Positions 1 through 8,115 of a stretch of DNA of 64,000 nucleotides are shown here, one piece after another. The notes under the pieces are model-generated. The model ran no database searches and was not told the origin of the DNA. It saw nothing but the letters and a program-made list of their open reading frames with translations. The position numbers and the translations under genes were made by a program. Position 1 is the stretch's first letter. Each line of letters begins with the position of its first letter. Source of the DNA: CAKAHY01 sp963522175 (GTDB lineage Bacteria > Bacillota > Clostridia > Lachnospirales > Lachnospiraceae); NCBI GenBank assembly GCA_963522175.1, contig CAUQXC010000004.1, positions 124,001 through 188,000 of the forward strand, in the 5' to 3' direction.

Positions 1-2909
1 ACGGAGAAGAAGTAAGCAGTCATGCAAACAATATAAGTGTGGAGATGGCGGCTAAAGTAAGAGAAGCTTTCGGTGATAAACAGCCTTCCAAGCAGGATGA
101 AGGTAAAAAAGAGGATGCGCCGAAGAAAAAACTGACAGCGGTATTCAGACCGCAGAACGCTCAGCAAAAAACAAGCTCCGCAAAGCCTGTAAACGAAGAT
201 AAAAAGAGCAGCAAGTATGTTAATGTAAGTAAAAAAGAGGAGCCGGCAAAGGTCGATGAAGCTTCGACAAAGCAAGTAAAGGAAATGAAGGAAGAAAAGC
301 CGGAAAAACCTGTTTCAGAGGCTCCTGCAAATGTTGTTAGAACAAATGAAGATAAAAAAGATAATACTAAGTCTGAAAAGGTAAGTGAAATGACAAACGA
401 TAAACAAAGTAAAAGCAATAATTTACAAAGTAATACAAATTCTAACAACAGAGAAGAAAGAAAGCCAAACAGAGATAACAAAAACTTCAGAAGTGACAGA
501 AACGATAGAAACGATAGAGGCGAAAGAAGCGACAGAAGCGACAGAGGCGAAAGAAACGACAGAGGTGACAGAAGACAGGGAGAGCAAAGACAGGGCGACA
601 GGAACTTCAGAAGCTCCGATAACAGAAACTCGGATAACAGAAACTCCGATAACAGAAATTTCAAAGGAAACAGAAACAACTTCTCCGGAAAAAGCGGTGA
701 AAACAGAGAAAATAGAGAAAACAGACCGTTTAACAGGGACAACAGAGGGGATAACAGAAATTCCGAAGGAAGAAGCTTTAACAGAGACAATAAAAACTCG
801 GAGGGCAGAAGCTTTGACGGTAACAGAGGAGGCTTCAATAAAGACAGGGGAAGCGGCTTTAATAAGGACAGATCTCAGGGCTTCAATAAGGATGCCTTCG
901 GCGGAAAAGATAAGGACGAGGCACCTGCAAGAAATCAAAGACAGGCTCCTAAGAAAGACAATAAGTCATCGGGAAATATTGACGGCGCTTTAGTGAAAAA
1001 AACAAGCACTACCAGACCTAACAAGAATAATTTCAAGGACCAGAAGAATGACAAAAGGCACAGAACGGAAGACGGGCCAACAAAGGGCGGAAAAGTAAGC
1101 AAGCATCCGTTTATCATGCCGACAAAGAAGACGGAGGAAGCCGTTGCCGATGATATAAAGGAAATTATCATCCCTGAGAGCATGACTATAAAGGATTTTG
1201 CGGCAAAAATAAAGCTGCAGCCTTCCGCAATAGTGAAGAAGTTGTTCCTGAAAGGTCAGATTGTTACCCTCAATACGGAATTAAGCTTTGAACAGCTTGA
1301 AGAGATCGCTTTGGAATATGATATAATCTGTACCTTGGAAGAAAAGGTGGATGTTATAGCCGAGCTTTTGAAGGAGGATGAAGAGAGCGAAGAGCTTATG
1401 GTTAAGAGACCGCCGGTTGTCTGTGTTATGGGACACGTAGACCACGGTAAAACTTCCCTGCTTGATGCCATTCGTTCGGCAAATGTAACGGTTCATGAGG
1501 CGGGCGGTATTACACAGCACATAGGTGCCTACATGGTAAAGATAAACGGCGAGCCTATAACCTTCCTTGATACTCCGGGACACGAGGCGTTTACCGCTAT
1601 GAGAATGAGAGGTGCAATGAGTACCGATATAGCTATTCTCGTAGTTGCGGCGGACGACGGAGTTATGCCTCAGACGGTGGAAGCAATCAACCACGCGAAG
1701 GCGGCAGGTGTTGAGATTATAGTTGCCGTAAATAAGATAGATAAACCTAGTGCAAACATAGACAGAGTTAAGCAGGAACTTTCGGAGCATGAGCTTATAC
1801 CGGAGGATTGGGGTGGAAGTACCATATTCTGTCCTGTATCCGCAAAGTCGAGAGAGGGTATAGAGAACCTTCTTGAAATGATTATACTTGCGGCAGAGGT
1901 AAAGGAGCTTAAAGCAAATAAAAAGCGTAAGGCGAGAGGTCTTGTAATAGAGGCTGAGCTTGATAAGGGAAGAGGTCCCGTGGCTACTATTCTGGTACAA
2001 AAAGGTACCTTGAAGGTAGGAGATTTTGTTGCGGCGGGAGCTTGCCACGGAAAGGTAAGAGCCATGATAAACGATAAGGGACAAAGAGTTAAGGAAGCGA
2101 CACCGTCCACACCGGTAGAAATTTTGGGACTTAACAATGTGCCTAATGCCGGCGAGGTTCTTGTGGCAACCGCCAGCGATAAAGAAGCAAGAGACTTTGC
2201 GGAGACCTTTATCAGCGAGAACAAGAATAAGCTTATCGAAGATACAAAGGCAAAACTTAGTCTTGACGACTTGTTTACACAGATTAAAGCAGGTAATATA
2301 AAAGAGCTTCCTATCATCATAAAGGCGGATGTACAGGGATCCGTTGAAGCTGTAAAACAATCGCTCACCAAGCTCAGTAACGAAGAAGTTGCGGTAAAGG
2401 TGATACACGGCGGTGTAGGTGCTATAAATGAGTCCGACGTTTCTCTGGCTGCCGCAAGTAATGCCATAATTATAGGATTTAACGTAAGACCTGATTCAAC
2501 CGCAAAGGTAACGGCGGAAAGAGAAAAGGTAGATTTAAGACTTTATAAGATAATATATCAGGCTATAGAAGATGTTCAGGCAGCCATGAACGGTATGCTT
2601 GAGCCTATATATGAAGAAAAGGTTATAGGACATGCGGAAATCAGACAGATATTCAAGGCTTCCGGTATAGGAAGTATTGCGGGATCCTACGTACTTGACG
2701 GAAAATTTGTAAGAAGTTGCAAGGTCAGAATCACAAGAGAGGGAGAACTCATATTTGACGGTAATTTAGCTTCGTTAAAGAGATTTAAGGATGATGTAAA
2801 GGAAGTTAAAGAAGGCTATGAGTGCGGTCTTGTTTTTGAAAAATTTAACGATATACAAGAATTTGATCAGGTAGAAGCTTACGATATGGTGGAAGTACCG
2901 AGAAAATAA
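1..2909 (+). CDS. infB: Translation initiation factor IF-2, 5' end outside the window
   Basis: IF-2 is the GTPase that places initiator fMet-tRNA on the 30S subunit and promotes subunit joining. The reading frame is open to base 3 with no stop, and the residues before the GTG at 39 (GEEVSSHANNISVE) look like the end of an IF2_N domain, so the gene starts upstream and 39 is not the true start. A very polar linker rich in Asn, Arg, Asp and Glu spans about 100-1100. The G domain follows: GHVDHGKT at 1431-1454, DTPGH at 1569-1583, NKID at 1731-1742, then domains II-IV. The stop TAA precedes a terminator-like hairpin and rbfA, as in the usual nusA-infB-rbfA order. Confidence 0.97.
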   Translation, partial: GEEVSSHANNISVEMAAKVREAFGDKQPSKQDEGKKEDAPKKKLTAVFRPQNAQQKTSSAKPVNEDKKSSKYVNVSKKEEPAKVDEASTKQVKEMKEEKPEKPVSEAPANVVRTNEDKKDNTKSEKVSEMTNDKQSKSNNLQSNTNSNNREERKPNRDNKNFRSDRNDRNDRGERSDRSDRGERNDRGDRRQGEQRQGDRNFRSSDNRNSDNRNSDNRNFKGNRNNFSGKSGENRENRENRPFNRDNRGDNRNSEGRSFNRDNKNSEGRSFDGNRGGFNKDRGSGFNKDRSQGFNKDAFGGKDKDEAPARNQRQAPKKDNKSSGNIDGALVKKTSTTRPNKNNFKDQKNDKRHRTEDGPTKGGKVSKHPFIMPTKKTEEAVADDIKEIIIPESMTIKDFAAKIKLQPSAIVKKLFLKGQIVTLNTELSFEQLEEIALEYDIICTLEEKVDVIAELLKEDEESEELMVKRPPVVCVMGHVDHGKTSLLDAIRSANVTVHEAGGITQHIGAYMVKINGEPITFLDTPGHEAFTAMRMRGAMSTDIAILVVAADDGVMPQTVEAINHAKAAGVEIIVAVNKIDKPSANIDRVKQELSEHELIPEDWGGSTIFCPVSAKSREGIENLLEMIILAAEVKELKANKKRKARGLVIEAELDKGRGPVATILVQKGTLKVGDFVAAGACHGKVRAMINDKGQRVKEATPSTPVEILGLNNVPNAGEVLVATASDKEARDFAETFISENKNKLIEDTKAKLSLDDLFTQIKAGNIKELPIIIKADVQGSVEAVKQSLTKLSNEEVAVKVIHGGVGAINESDVSLAAASNAIIIGFNVRPDSTAKVTAEREKVDLRLYKIIYQAIEDVQAAMNGMLEPIYEEKVIGHAEIRQIFKASGIGSIAGSYVLDGKFVRSCKVRITREGELIFDGNLASLKRFKDDVKEVKEGYECGLVFEKFNDIQEFDQVEAYDMVEVPRK

Positions 2910-2920
2910 TATAAAACATT

Positions 2921-2955
2921 GAAAAACAGCTTGTAACCGAGCTGTTTTTCTTGCA
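2921..2955 (+). terminator. Hairpin between infB and rbfA, possible intrinsic terminator or attenuator
   Basis: A perfect 11-bp stem (GAAAAACAGCT / AGCTGTTTTTC, 2921-2931 and 2940-2950) with an 8-nt loop lies just after the infB stop. Its 3' arm is U-rich, so it could stop transcription, but rbfA belongs to the same functional operon, so partial termination or an mRNA-processing site is also possible. Confidence 0.55.
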
Positions 2956-2996
2956 TAATTAAGGTATCTGATAATATTTAAAAAGGAGAACGCTTT

Positions 2997-3368
2997 ATGA
3001 GAAAAAAAAGTGTTAAAAATACAAGAGTCAATTCGGAGGTTCAAAGAGAAATTTCCGAAATAATAAGAGAGGTAAAGGACCCGAGAGTAGGTATAATGAC
3101 GAGTGTTACCGAAGTTGAGGTTACACCGGATCTTAAGTATGCAAGTGTATACATATCCGCCTTGGGTGATGAGGCGTCCAATGAAAGAACGCTTGAAGGC
3201 TTGAAGGCGGCTCACGGTTTTATAAGAAGAGAGCTTGCAAGAAGACTTAATTTAAGAAATACTCCCGAGCTTAGGTTTATAGCCGATACATCCCTTGCTT
3301 ACGGTATGAAAATGGACAAGCTTATAGATGAGCTTATGTCCACATCAAAGGATAAAGAAGAGGAATAG
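2997..3368 (+). CDS. rbfA: 30S ribosome-binding factor RbfA
   Basis: RbfA is a small KH-like protein that binds immature 30S subunits and helps 16S rRNA 5'-end maturation, also in cold adaptation. The 123-residue product has the typical opening with Arg/Val-rich strand (RVNSEVQREISEIIREVKDPRVG) and the central strand VTEVEVTPDLKYASVYIS. ATG at 2997 is preceded by AAAAGGAGAA. It sits between infB and nrnA, the usual Firmicute place, with only 3 bases to nrnA. Confidence 0.95.
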   Translation: MRKKSVKNTRVNSEVQREISEIIREVKDPRVGIMTSVTEVEVTPDLKYASVYISALGDEASNERTLEGLKAAHGFIRRELARRLNLRNTPELRFIADTSLAYGMKMDKLIDELMSTSKDKEEE

Positions 3369-3371
3369 GTA

Positions 3372-4349
3372 ATGGAAAATTTACTTACTGAAAAAATAAA
3401 TAAGGCGAAAAGCATAGCTATTACAGGGCATATAAGACCGGACGGAGACTGTAGCGGATCGGTTCTTGCTTTATACAATTATATAAAGGATAACTATAAG
3501 GATAAGCTCGTAAAGGCTTATCTTGAAATACCGGCTTCAAAATTTTCTTATATGAAGGGGTATAATGACATTGATGACAGTCTTGTAGAGCTTTCGGAAG
3601 ATGAAAGTTCAAAAAAAAGCCCCGAATATGACCTTTGCGTATGTCTTGATGCGGCGGATGACAAGAGACTTGGGGGAAACATAGGACTTGTGAAAAGAGC
3701 TGAGGAAAGCCTTACCATAGACCATCATATCAGCCATAAAAAGTATACAAAAGATTTGGTTTTGGATGCGCATGCAAGCTCTACCTGTGAGGTTTTGGCA
3801 AGATTTCTTGACTTATCAAAGGTGGGAAAGGAATGTGCAAGTTGCCTGTATACGGGACTTGTCCATGATACAGGAGTGTTTAAATATCCGTGTACTAGCC
3901 TTGAAACCATGGACTTGGCGGGTAAGCTTATGGAAAAGGGAGTGGAGTTTTCAAAAATAATAGATGAAAGCTTTTTTGCAAGAGATTTTAAGACCGCCAA
4001 GGTTTTGGCAAAGGCTCTTGATGATGCGAAGCTCTTACTTGAAAATAAGCTTATACTTTCATATACAAAAAAAGAAACCATGGAAAAATATGAGGTATCG
4101 CCGAAGGATTTAGATGGTATTATAGACGAACTTAGAAATACAAGCGGAGTGGAGGTAGCCATATATCTGTATCAAACATCCGAAAATGAGTATAAGGCAA
4201 GCTTGAGATCTAAAAATCATGTGGATGTAAGCCGTATCTGTGTAGATTTGGGTGGCGGCGGACACATCAGGGCTGCGGGCTGCGGTCTTAAGGGAAGCCT
4301 GGAAGAGATACAGGCTATACTGATTGCAAAGGTAGAAGAACAACTATGA
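3372..4349 (+). CDS. nrnA: DHH-family phosphoesterase, NrnA type (nano-RNase / pAp phosphatase)
   Basis: The family degrades 2-5 nt RNA and dephosphorylates 3'-phosphoadenosine 5'-phosphate in the cytoplasm. Metal-binding motifs are visible: HIRPDGD at residues 20-26, an Asp in CLDAADD, DHH near residue 117 (IDHHISH), and the DHHA1 GGGGH motif at 294-298 (GGGGHIRAAG). Length 325 aa is normal. The stop codon overlaps the truB start (ATGA), so the two are translationally coupled. Confidence 0.92.
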   Translation: MENLLTEKINKAKSIAITGHIRPDGDCSGSVLALYNYIKDNYKDKLVKAYLEIPASKFSYMKGYNDIDDSLVELSEDESSKKSPEYDLCVCLDAADDKRLGGNIGLVKRAEESLTIDHHISHKKYTKDLVLDAHASSTCEVLARFLDLSKVGKECASCLYTGLVHDTGVFKYPCTSLETMDLAGKLMEKGVEFSKIIDESFFARDFKTAKVLAKALDDAKLLLENKLILSYTKKETMEKYEVSPKDLDGIIDELRNTSGVEVAIYLYQTSENEYKASLRSKNHVDVSRICVDLGGGGHIRAAGCGLKGSLEEIQAILIAKVEEQL

Positions 4350-5266
4350 TAAACGGTATAATAAATATCTATAAGCAGGAAGGATATACTTCCCATGACG
4401 TGGTGGCAAAAATGCGAGGCATATTAAAGCAAAAAAAGATAGGGCATACGGGAACCTTGGATCCCGATGCCACCGGAGTTTTGCCCGTTTGCCTCGGAAC
4501 CGCAACCAAGCTTTGCGATATTTTAACGGATAAATCAAAGGAATATGTGGCGGATTTTGTTCTGGGGAAGGAAACGGATACTCAGGATATAAGCGGAAAG
4601 GTAATAAGGGAAACGAAAAATCTTGAACTTGACGAGGAAGAGGTAATAAAGTGTATACAATCCTTCATAGGAGAATATATGCAGGTGCCTCCCATGTATT
4701 CCGCAAAAAAAATAGAAGGAAAGAAGCTTGTCGATTTGGCAAGACAGGGAATAGAGGTTGAAAGGAAAGCCGTAAAGGTAGAGATTAAAGAGCTTGAAAT
4801 TTTAGGTATTAATCTGCCCTTCGTAAAAATCAGGGTTTTTTGCTCAAAGGGAACTTATATAAGAACTCTCTGCCATGATATAGGGAAAAAGCTTTCTTGC
4901 GGTGCCTGCATGACTAAGCTTTGCAGGACGAGGTCGGACAGGTTTTTACTTAAAGATGCCATAAGTTTAGAGGAACTTGAAGCCCTCAAAAACAATAACG
5001 AGAAGCTTGAAAGCTATGTTTTACCTGTGGATAAGTATTTTGACGGATTTCCATATTTAAAGGTAAAAAAACAATTTTACAAGCAGGCGATAAACGGAAA
5101 TAAACTTGAAACAAAACAGATTGAAAACTTTTCTTTTGAGATTTTGGGTGAAACAAAGAAATTTCGTCTGTATACGGACGATGAAAAATTCCTCGGAATT
5201 TATGAATATACGGAAAAAGAGCTTATGCTTAAACCATATAAGCTTTTTATTGGAGAAATACAGTGA
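4346..5266 (+). CDS. truB: tRNA pseudouridine(55) synthase TruB
   Basis: TruB makes pseudouridine 55 in the T-loop of tRNAs. The catalytic motif GHTGTLDPDATG is at residues 33-44 with catalytic Asp39, and the RTLCHDIG segment of the TruB fold follows near residue 173. The 306-residue length fits, with a C-terminal PUA-like extension. It overlaps nrnA by 4 bases and the ribF GTG start by 4 bases, a tightly coupled run. Confidence 0.96.
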   Translation: MINGIINIYKQEGYTSHDVVAKMRGILKQKKIGHTGTLDPDATGVLPVCLGTATKLCDILTDKSKEYVADFVLGKETDTQDISGKVIRETKNLELDEEEVIKCIQSFIGEYMQVPPMYSAKKIEGKKLVDLARQGIEVERKAVKVEIKELEILGINLPFVKIRVFCSKGTYIRTLCHDIGKKLSCGACMTKLCRTRSDRFLLKDAISLEELEALKNNNEKLESYVLPVDKYFDGFPYLKVKKQFYKQAINGNKLETKQIENFSFEILGETKKFRLYTDDEKFLGIYEYTEKELMLKPYKLFIGEIQ

Positions 5267-6237
5267 TTGAGTTTACAAAACTTAGTGATTTTAAAATAGA
5301 TGAGCCCACCGTTATTACTATAGGAAAATTTGACGGTGAGCATAAGGGACATAAAAAAATTTTTGAAAAAATGAAGGCTGTGGCAAAAGATAAAGGACTG
5401 AAAACGGCAATTTTCAGCTTTGATATTTCACCTTCCAATTTAATTGAGGGGCTTGAACAGTCAAGACTTACAACAAATGAAGAGCGCATAAACAGGATAA
5501 AAGCGGAAAACATAGATTACTTCATAGAGTATCCTTTTACAAAAGAACTGGCTGAAATGAACGGAGAAAGCTTTGTAAGAGAAATACTGATAAAAAAGAT
5601 GAATATGAAGGCGATAGTTGCAGGACCCGATGTGGCATTCGGATATAAAAAAAGCGGAAATAAGGAGCTGTTGGATGCCCTGTCAAAGGAGCTGGATTTT
5701 GAGGTGCATATTATCAATAAGGAAAAGGCGGCAGCCGAGCTTGATATAAGCTCCACGCTTATAAGGGCTCTGATACTTGAAGGACATATAAAAAAGGCGA
5801 ATGAGCTTCTGGGATCTCTTTACAGTGTCAGCGGCGAGGTTAGAGCGGGAAATAGGATAGGAAACAAGCTTTTCGGCATTCCGACCTTAAATATTTTTCC
5901 GCCCGAGCATAAGATATTGCCGAAGCACGGAGTTTATGCGACAAGGGTTAAAATTCTTTCCACCGATGAGATATTTGACAGTATAACCAATGTCGGAAAC
6001 AATCCTACGGTTAAGGATGACCTTAAAAATCATGCGGAAAGGATAGAAACTCATATATTCGATTTTGATAGAGACATATATAAAGAGCAGATAGAGGTTT
6101 GTTTCATTGAGTTTATAAGAGAAGAAACAAAGTTTCCGAATCTTTGTGAGCTGAAGATTCAAATGGAGAAGGATATGCTTGTTGCAAGGGAGATACTTAA
6201 TGTATATAAACACTCTGAGCGCCTATTTAAAGAATAA
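5263..6237 (+). CDS. ribF: Bifunctional riboflavin kinase / FAD synthetase
   Basis: Makes FMN and then FAD from riboflavin. The N-terminal nucleotidyltransferase motif IGKFDGEHKGH (near residues 19-30) and ISSTLIR are present. The C-terminal riboflavin kinase domain shows GNRIGNKLFGIPTLNI, where the family usually has a PTAN motif. The start is GTG at 5263, inside the truB stop (GTGA), with GGAGAA upstream within truB. The truB-ribF order is typical of Firmicutes. The 3' end overlaps the next gene by 38 bases. Confidence 0.95.
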   Translation: MIEFTKLSDFKIDEPTVITIGKFDGEHKGHKKIFEKMKAVAKDKGLKTAIFSFDISPSNLIEGLEQSRLTTNEERINRIKAENIDYFIEYPFTKELAEMNGESFVREILIKKMNMKAIVAGPDVAFGYKKSGNKELLDALSKELDFEVHIINKEKAAAELDISSTLIRALILEGHIKKANELLGSLYSVSGEVRAGNRIGNKLFGIPTLNIFPPEHKILPKHGVYATRVKILSTDEIFDSITNVGNNPTVKDDLKNHAERIETHIFDFDRDIYKEQIEVCFIEFIREETKFPNLCELKIQMEKDMLVAREILNVYKHSERLFKE

Positions 6238-7105
6238 GTACGGGGTCAAGCTTTATAAGCTGAGTCTTAGTACGGGGGCTACCTGTCCCAACAGAGACGG
6301 TAAGGTGGGAGTCGGAGGTTGCATATTTTGTGACGGAGCGGGCAGCTTTGCACAGGTAGGAGACTTGGATTTACAGATAAAAAAGGCTAAAGAAAAGATA
6401 TCGGCAAAAACGGATGAAAATACCAAGTACATAGCCTACTTTCAGTCCTTCACAAACACTTACGGAGATGAAAAAAAGTTGGAAGCCTTATTTATGAAAG
6501 CGATTTCATACGAAGATGTTTTAATACTTTCAATAGCAACAAGACCGGACAGTATAAGTGAGAATATGTATAATATTTTGGAAAGACTTGCAAAACTTAA
6601 AACCGTATGGATTGAGTTGGGCCTTCAAACTATACATGAGAAAAGTGCGGAGTATATCAATCGTTGCTACAGCCTGAAGGATTATGATATTTGTGTAAAG
6701 AGGCTACTTGCCTTGGGAATAGAAGTTATAGTGCATCAGATTATAGGTCTTCCCTATGAAACAAGGGATATGATGTTGGAAACGACACGCTATATAGGAC
6801 ATTCCGGAGTCCGGGGCATAAAGCTCCATCTGCTCCATGTTCTTAAAAATACGAAGCTTGCGAATATTTATGAGAAGGATAGGTTTCACATTATGAGCCT
6901 TGAAGAGTATATTGATGTACTTGCGGACTGCATTGAGGTTCTTCCGAGAAATGTTGTGATACACAGAATGACGGGGGACGGAGATAAAAAATATCTCATG
7001 GAGCCTTTGTGGAGTGCGGATAAAAAAAGGGTTTTGAACACTATAAACAGAGAGTTTAAAATAAGAAATATTGAGCAGGGAAAGCACTTGACAGAGGAAA
7101 AATAA
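6200..7105 (+). CDS. TIGR01212-family radical SAM protein
   Basis: A 301-residue radical SAM protein of the TIGR01212 type (YhcC-like), whose precise reaction is not generally established. Three cysteines for the 4Fe-4S cluster are at residues 29, 41 and 44 (CPNRDGKVGVGGCIFC), the spaced pattern of this family. A TTG-started version 21 bases upstream is possible, but ATG at 6200 has GGGAG 8 bases before it and starts at the usual place before the YLKNKYG segment. It begins inside the end of ribF, so it belongs to the same transcript. Confidence 0.88.
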   Translation: MYINTLSAYLKNKYGVKLYKLSLSTGATCPNRDGKVGVGGCIFCDGAGSFAQVGDLDLQIKKAKEKISAKTDENTKYIAYFQSFTNTYGDEKKLEALFMKAISYEDVLILSIATRPDSISENMYNILERLAKLKTVWIELGLQTIHEKSAEYINRCYSLKDYDICVKRLLALGIEVIVHQIIGLPYETRDMMLETTRYIGHSGVRGIKLHLLHVLKNTKLANIYEKDRFHIMSLEEYIDVLADCIEVLPRNVVIHRMTGDGDKKYLMEPLWSADKKRVLNTINREFKIRNIEQGKHLTEEK

Positions 7106-7161
7106 TCTTGTTAAATATATGTGGTATCAATAACATATTTCTATATTATTAGGAGATTAAT

Positions 7162-8091
7162 ATGAGTGGATTTTTTGACAAATTAAAGAAAGATTTTAAT
7201 TCGGATATTGAGGTGGATCTTGCAAAGGTGATTCACGGGGATATGCCGGGAGACAAGGTCAGCATAGACAAGACACATATCGAAAAGGCTAAAATCATTT
7301 TCAAAAAGCTCTTGGAAGAGGTAAAAGCTTTAGGCAGAGATAAGATTGTTATATCCGTTTGCGGCGGTTCGGGAGTGGGAAAATCCGAAACTGCATCACT
7401 ATTATCGTATTTTTTCAGAAGTATGGGGATAGGAAGCTATACATTGTCGGGAGACAATTATCCGCACAGAATACCTATGTATAATGATGCTGAGCGTTTG
7501 CATATATTCAGAGAATCCGCTATAAGAGGTATGTTAAAAGACGGCGAATACAGTAAGGAAAGATTTGAAATCATACATAAGCTACAGGAGGAAGGAAAGG
7601 ATGCCGATAAAGCCAATGTCCAAAGCTATCCGTGGTATGAATCATACTTAAGAAACGGGGCTTCGGGGCTTGCATCTTATCTCGGAACGGAAAAAGAGAT
7701 AGATTTCAAGCAAATTGAAGATATAGTTGCTTCTTTTAAAAATGGAAAAGATAAAATCTATCTTAAAAGAATGGGAAGGGATGATGCGGCTCTTTGGTAT
7801 GACGAGGTTGATTTTTCCGACATAAATATACTTATCATAGAATGGACACACGGAAACAGCAAAAATTATGCCGGTGTAGATATTCCTATTTTGTTAAATT
7901 CAACACCGGAAGAAACTTTGGAGCATAGAAGATTGAGAAACAGAGACGGAGGCACGGACAGTCCTTTTACAAGTTTGGTGCTTGAGCTTGAGCAGAATTT
8001 ACTCATAAGGGATGCGCATAAGGCTAAGATAATTCTTTCTAAGGCGGGAGAAATATTAAGCTATGAAAAATATACCAAGCTTATGAAGTAA
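7162..8091 (+). CDS. P-loop kinase of uridine/adenylylsulfate kinase type, linked to a sugar phosphorylase
   Basis: A 309-residue protein with Walker A GGSGVGKS at residues 68-75 and a following SGDNYPHR segment where uridine/phosphoribulokinase-type kinases bind substrate. Similar proteins tend to be named uridine kinase or adenylylsulfate kinase, but the true substrate is not known. The gene lies 24 bases upstream of a GH13_18 phosphorylase, which suggests it phosphorylates a product of that enzyme. It starts at ATG 7162 after TTAGGAGATT. The N-terminal 60 residues before the P-loop have no motif I recognise. Confidence 0.75.
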   Translation: MSGFFDKLKKDFNSDIEVDLAKVIHGDMPGDKVSIDKTHIEKAKIIFKKLLEEVKALGRDKIVISVCGGSGVGKSETASLLSYFFRSMGIGSYTLSGDNYPHRIPMYNDAERLHIFRESAIRGMLKDGEYSKERFEIIHKLQEEGKDADKANVQSYPWYESYLRNGASGLASYLGTEKEIDFKQIEDIVASFKNGKDKIYLKRMGRDDAALWYDEVDFSDINILIIEWTHGNSKNYAGVDIPILLNSTPEETLEHRRLRNRDGGTDSPFTSLVLELEQNLLIRDAHKAKIILSKAGEILSYEKYTKLMK

Positions 8092-8115
8092 CGCTTTTGG
8101 CGGAAAGGAAGTAAA

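Noticed and set aside
161..838. 225-residue - strand frame opposite infB
   Set aside because: Leu/Ser-rich shadow of the repeat-bearing infB linker; no ribosome site or family features.
493..993. 166-residue + strand frame inside infB
   Set aside because: Alternative-frame reading of the same low-complexity repeats (Thr/Glu only).
1281..2408. 375-residue - strand frame opposite infB
   Set aside because: Antisense to the conserved G domain and domains II-III of IF-2; composition is that of a shadow frame.
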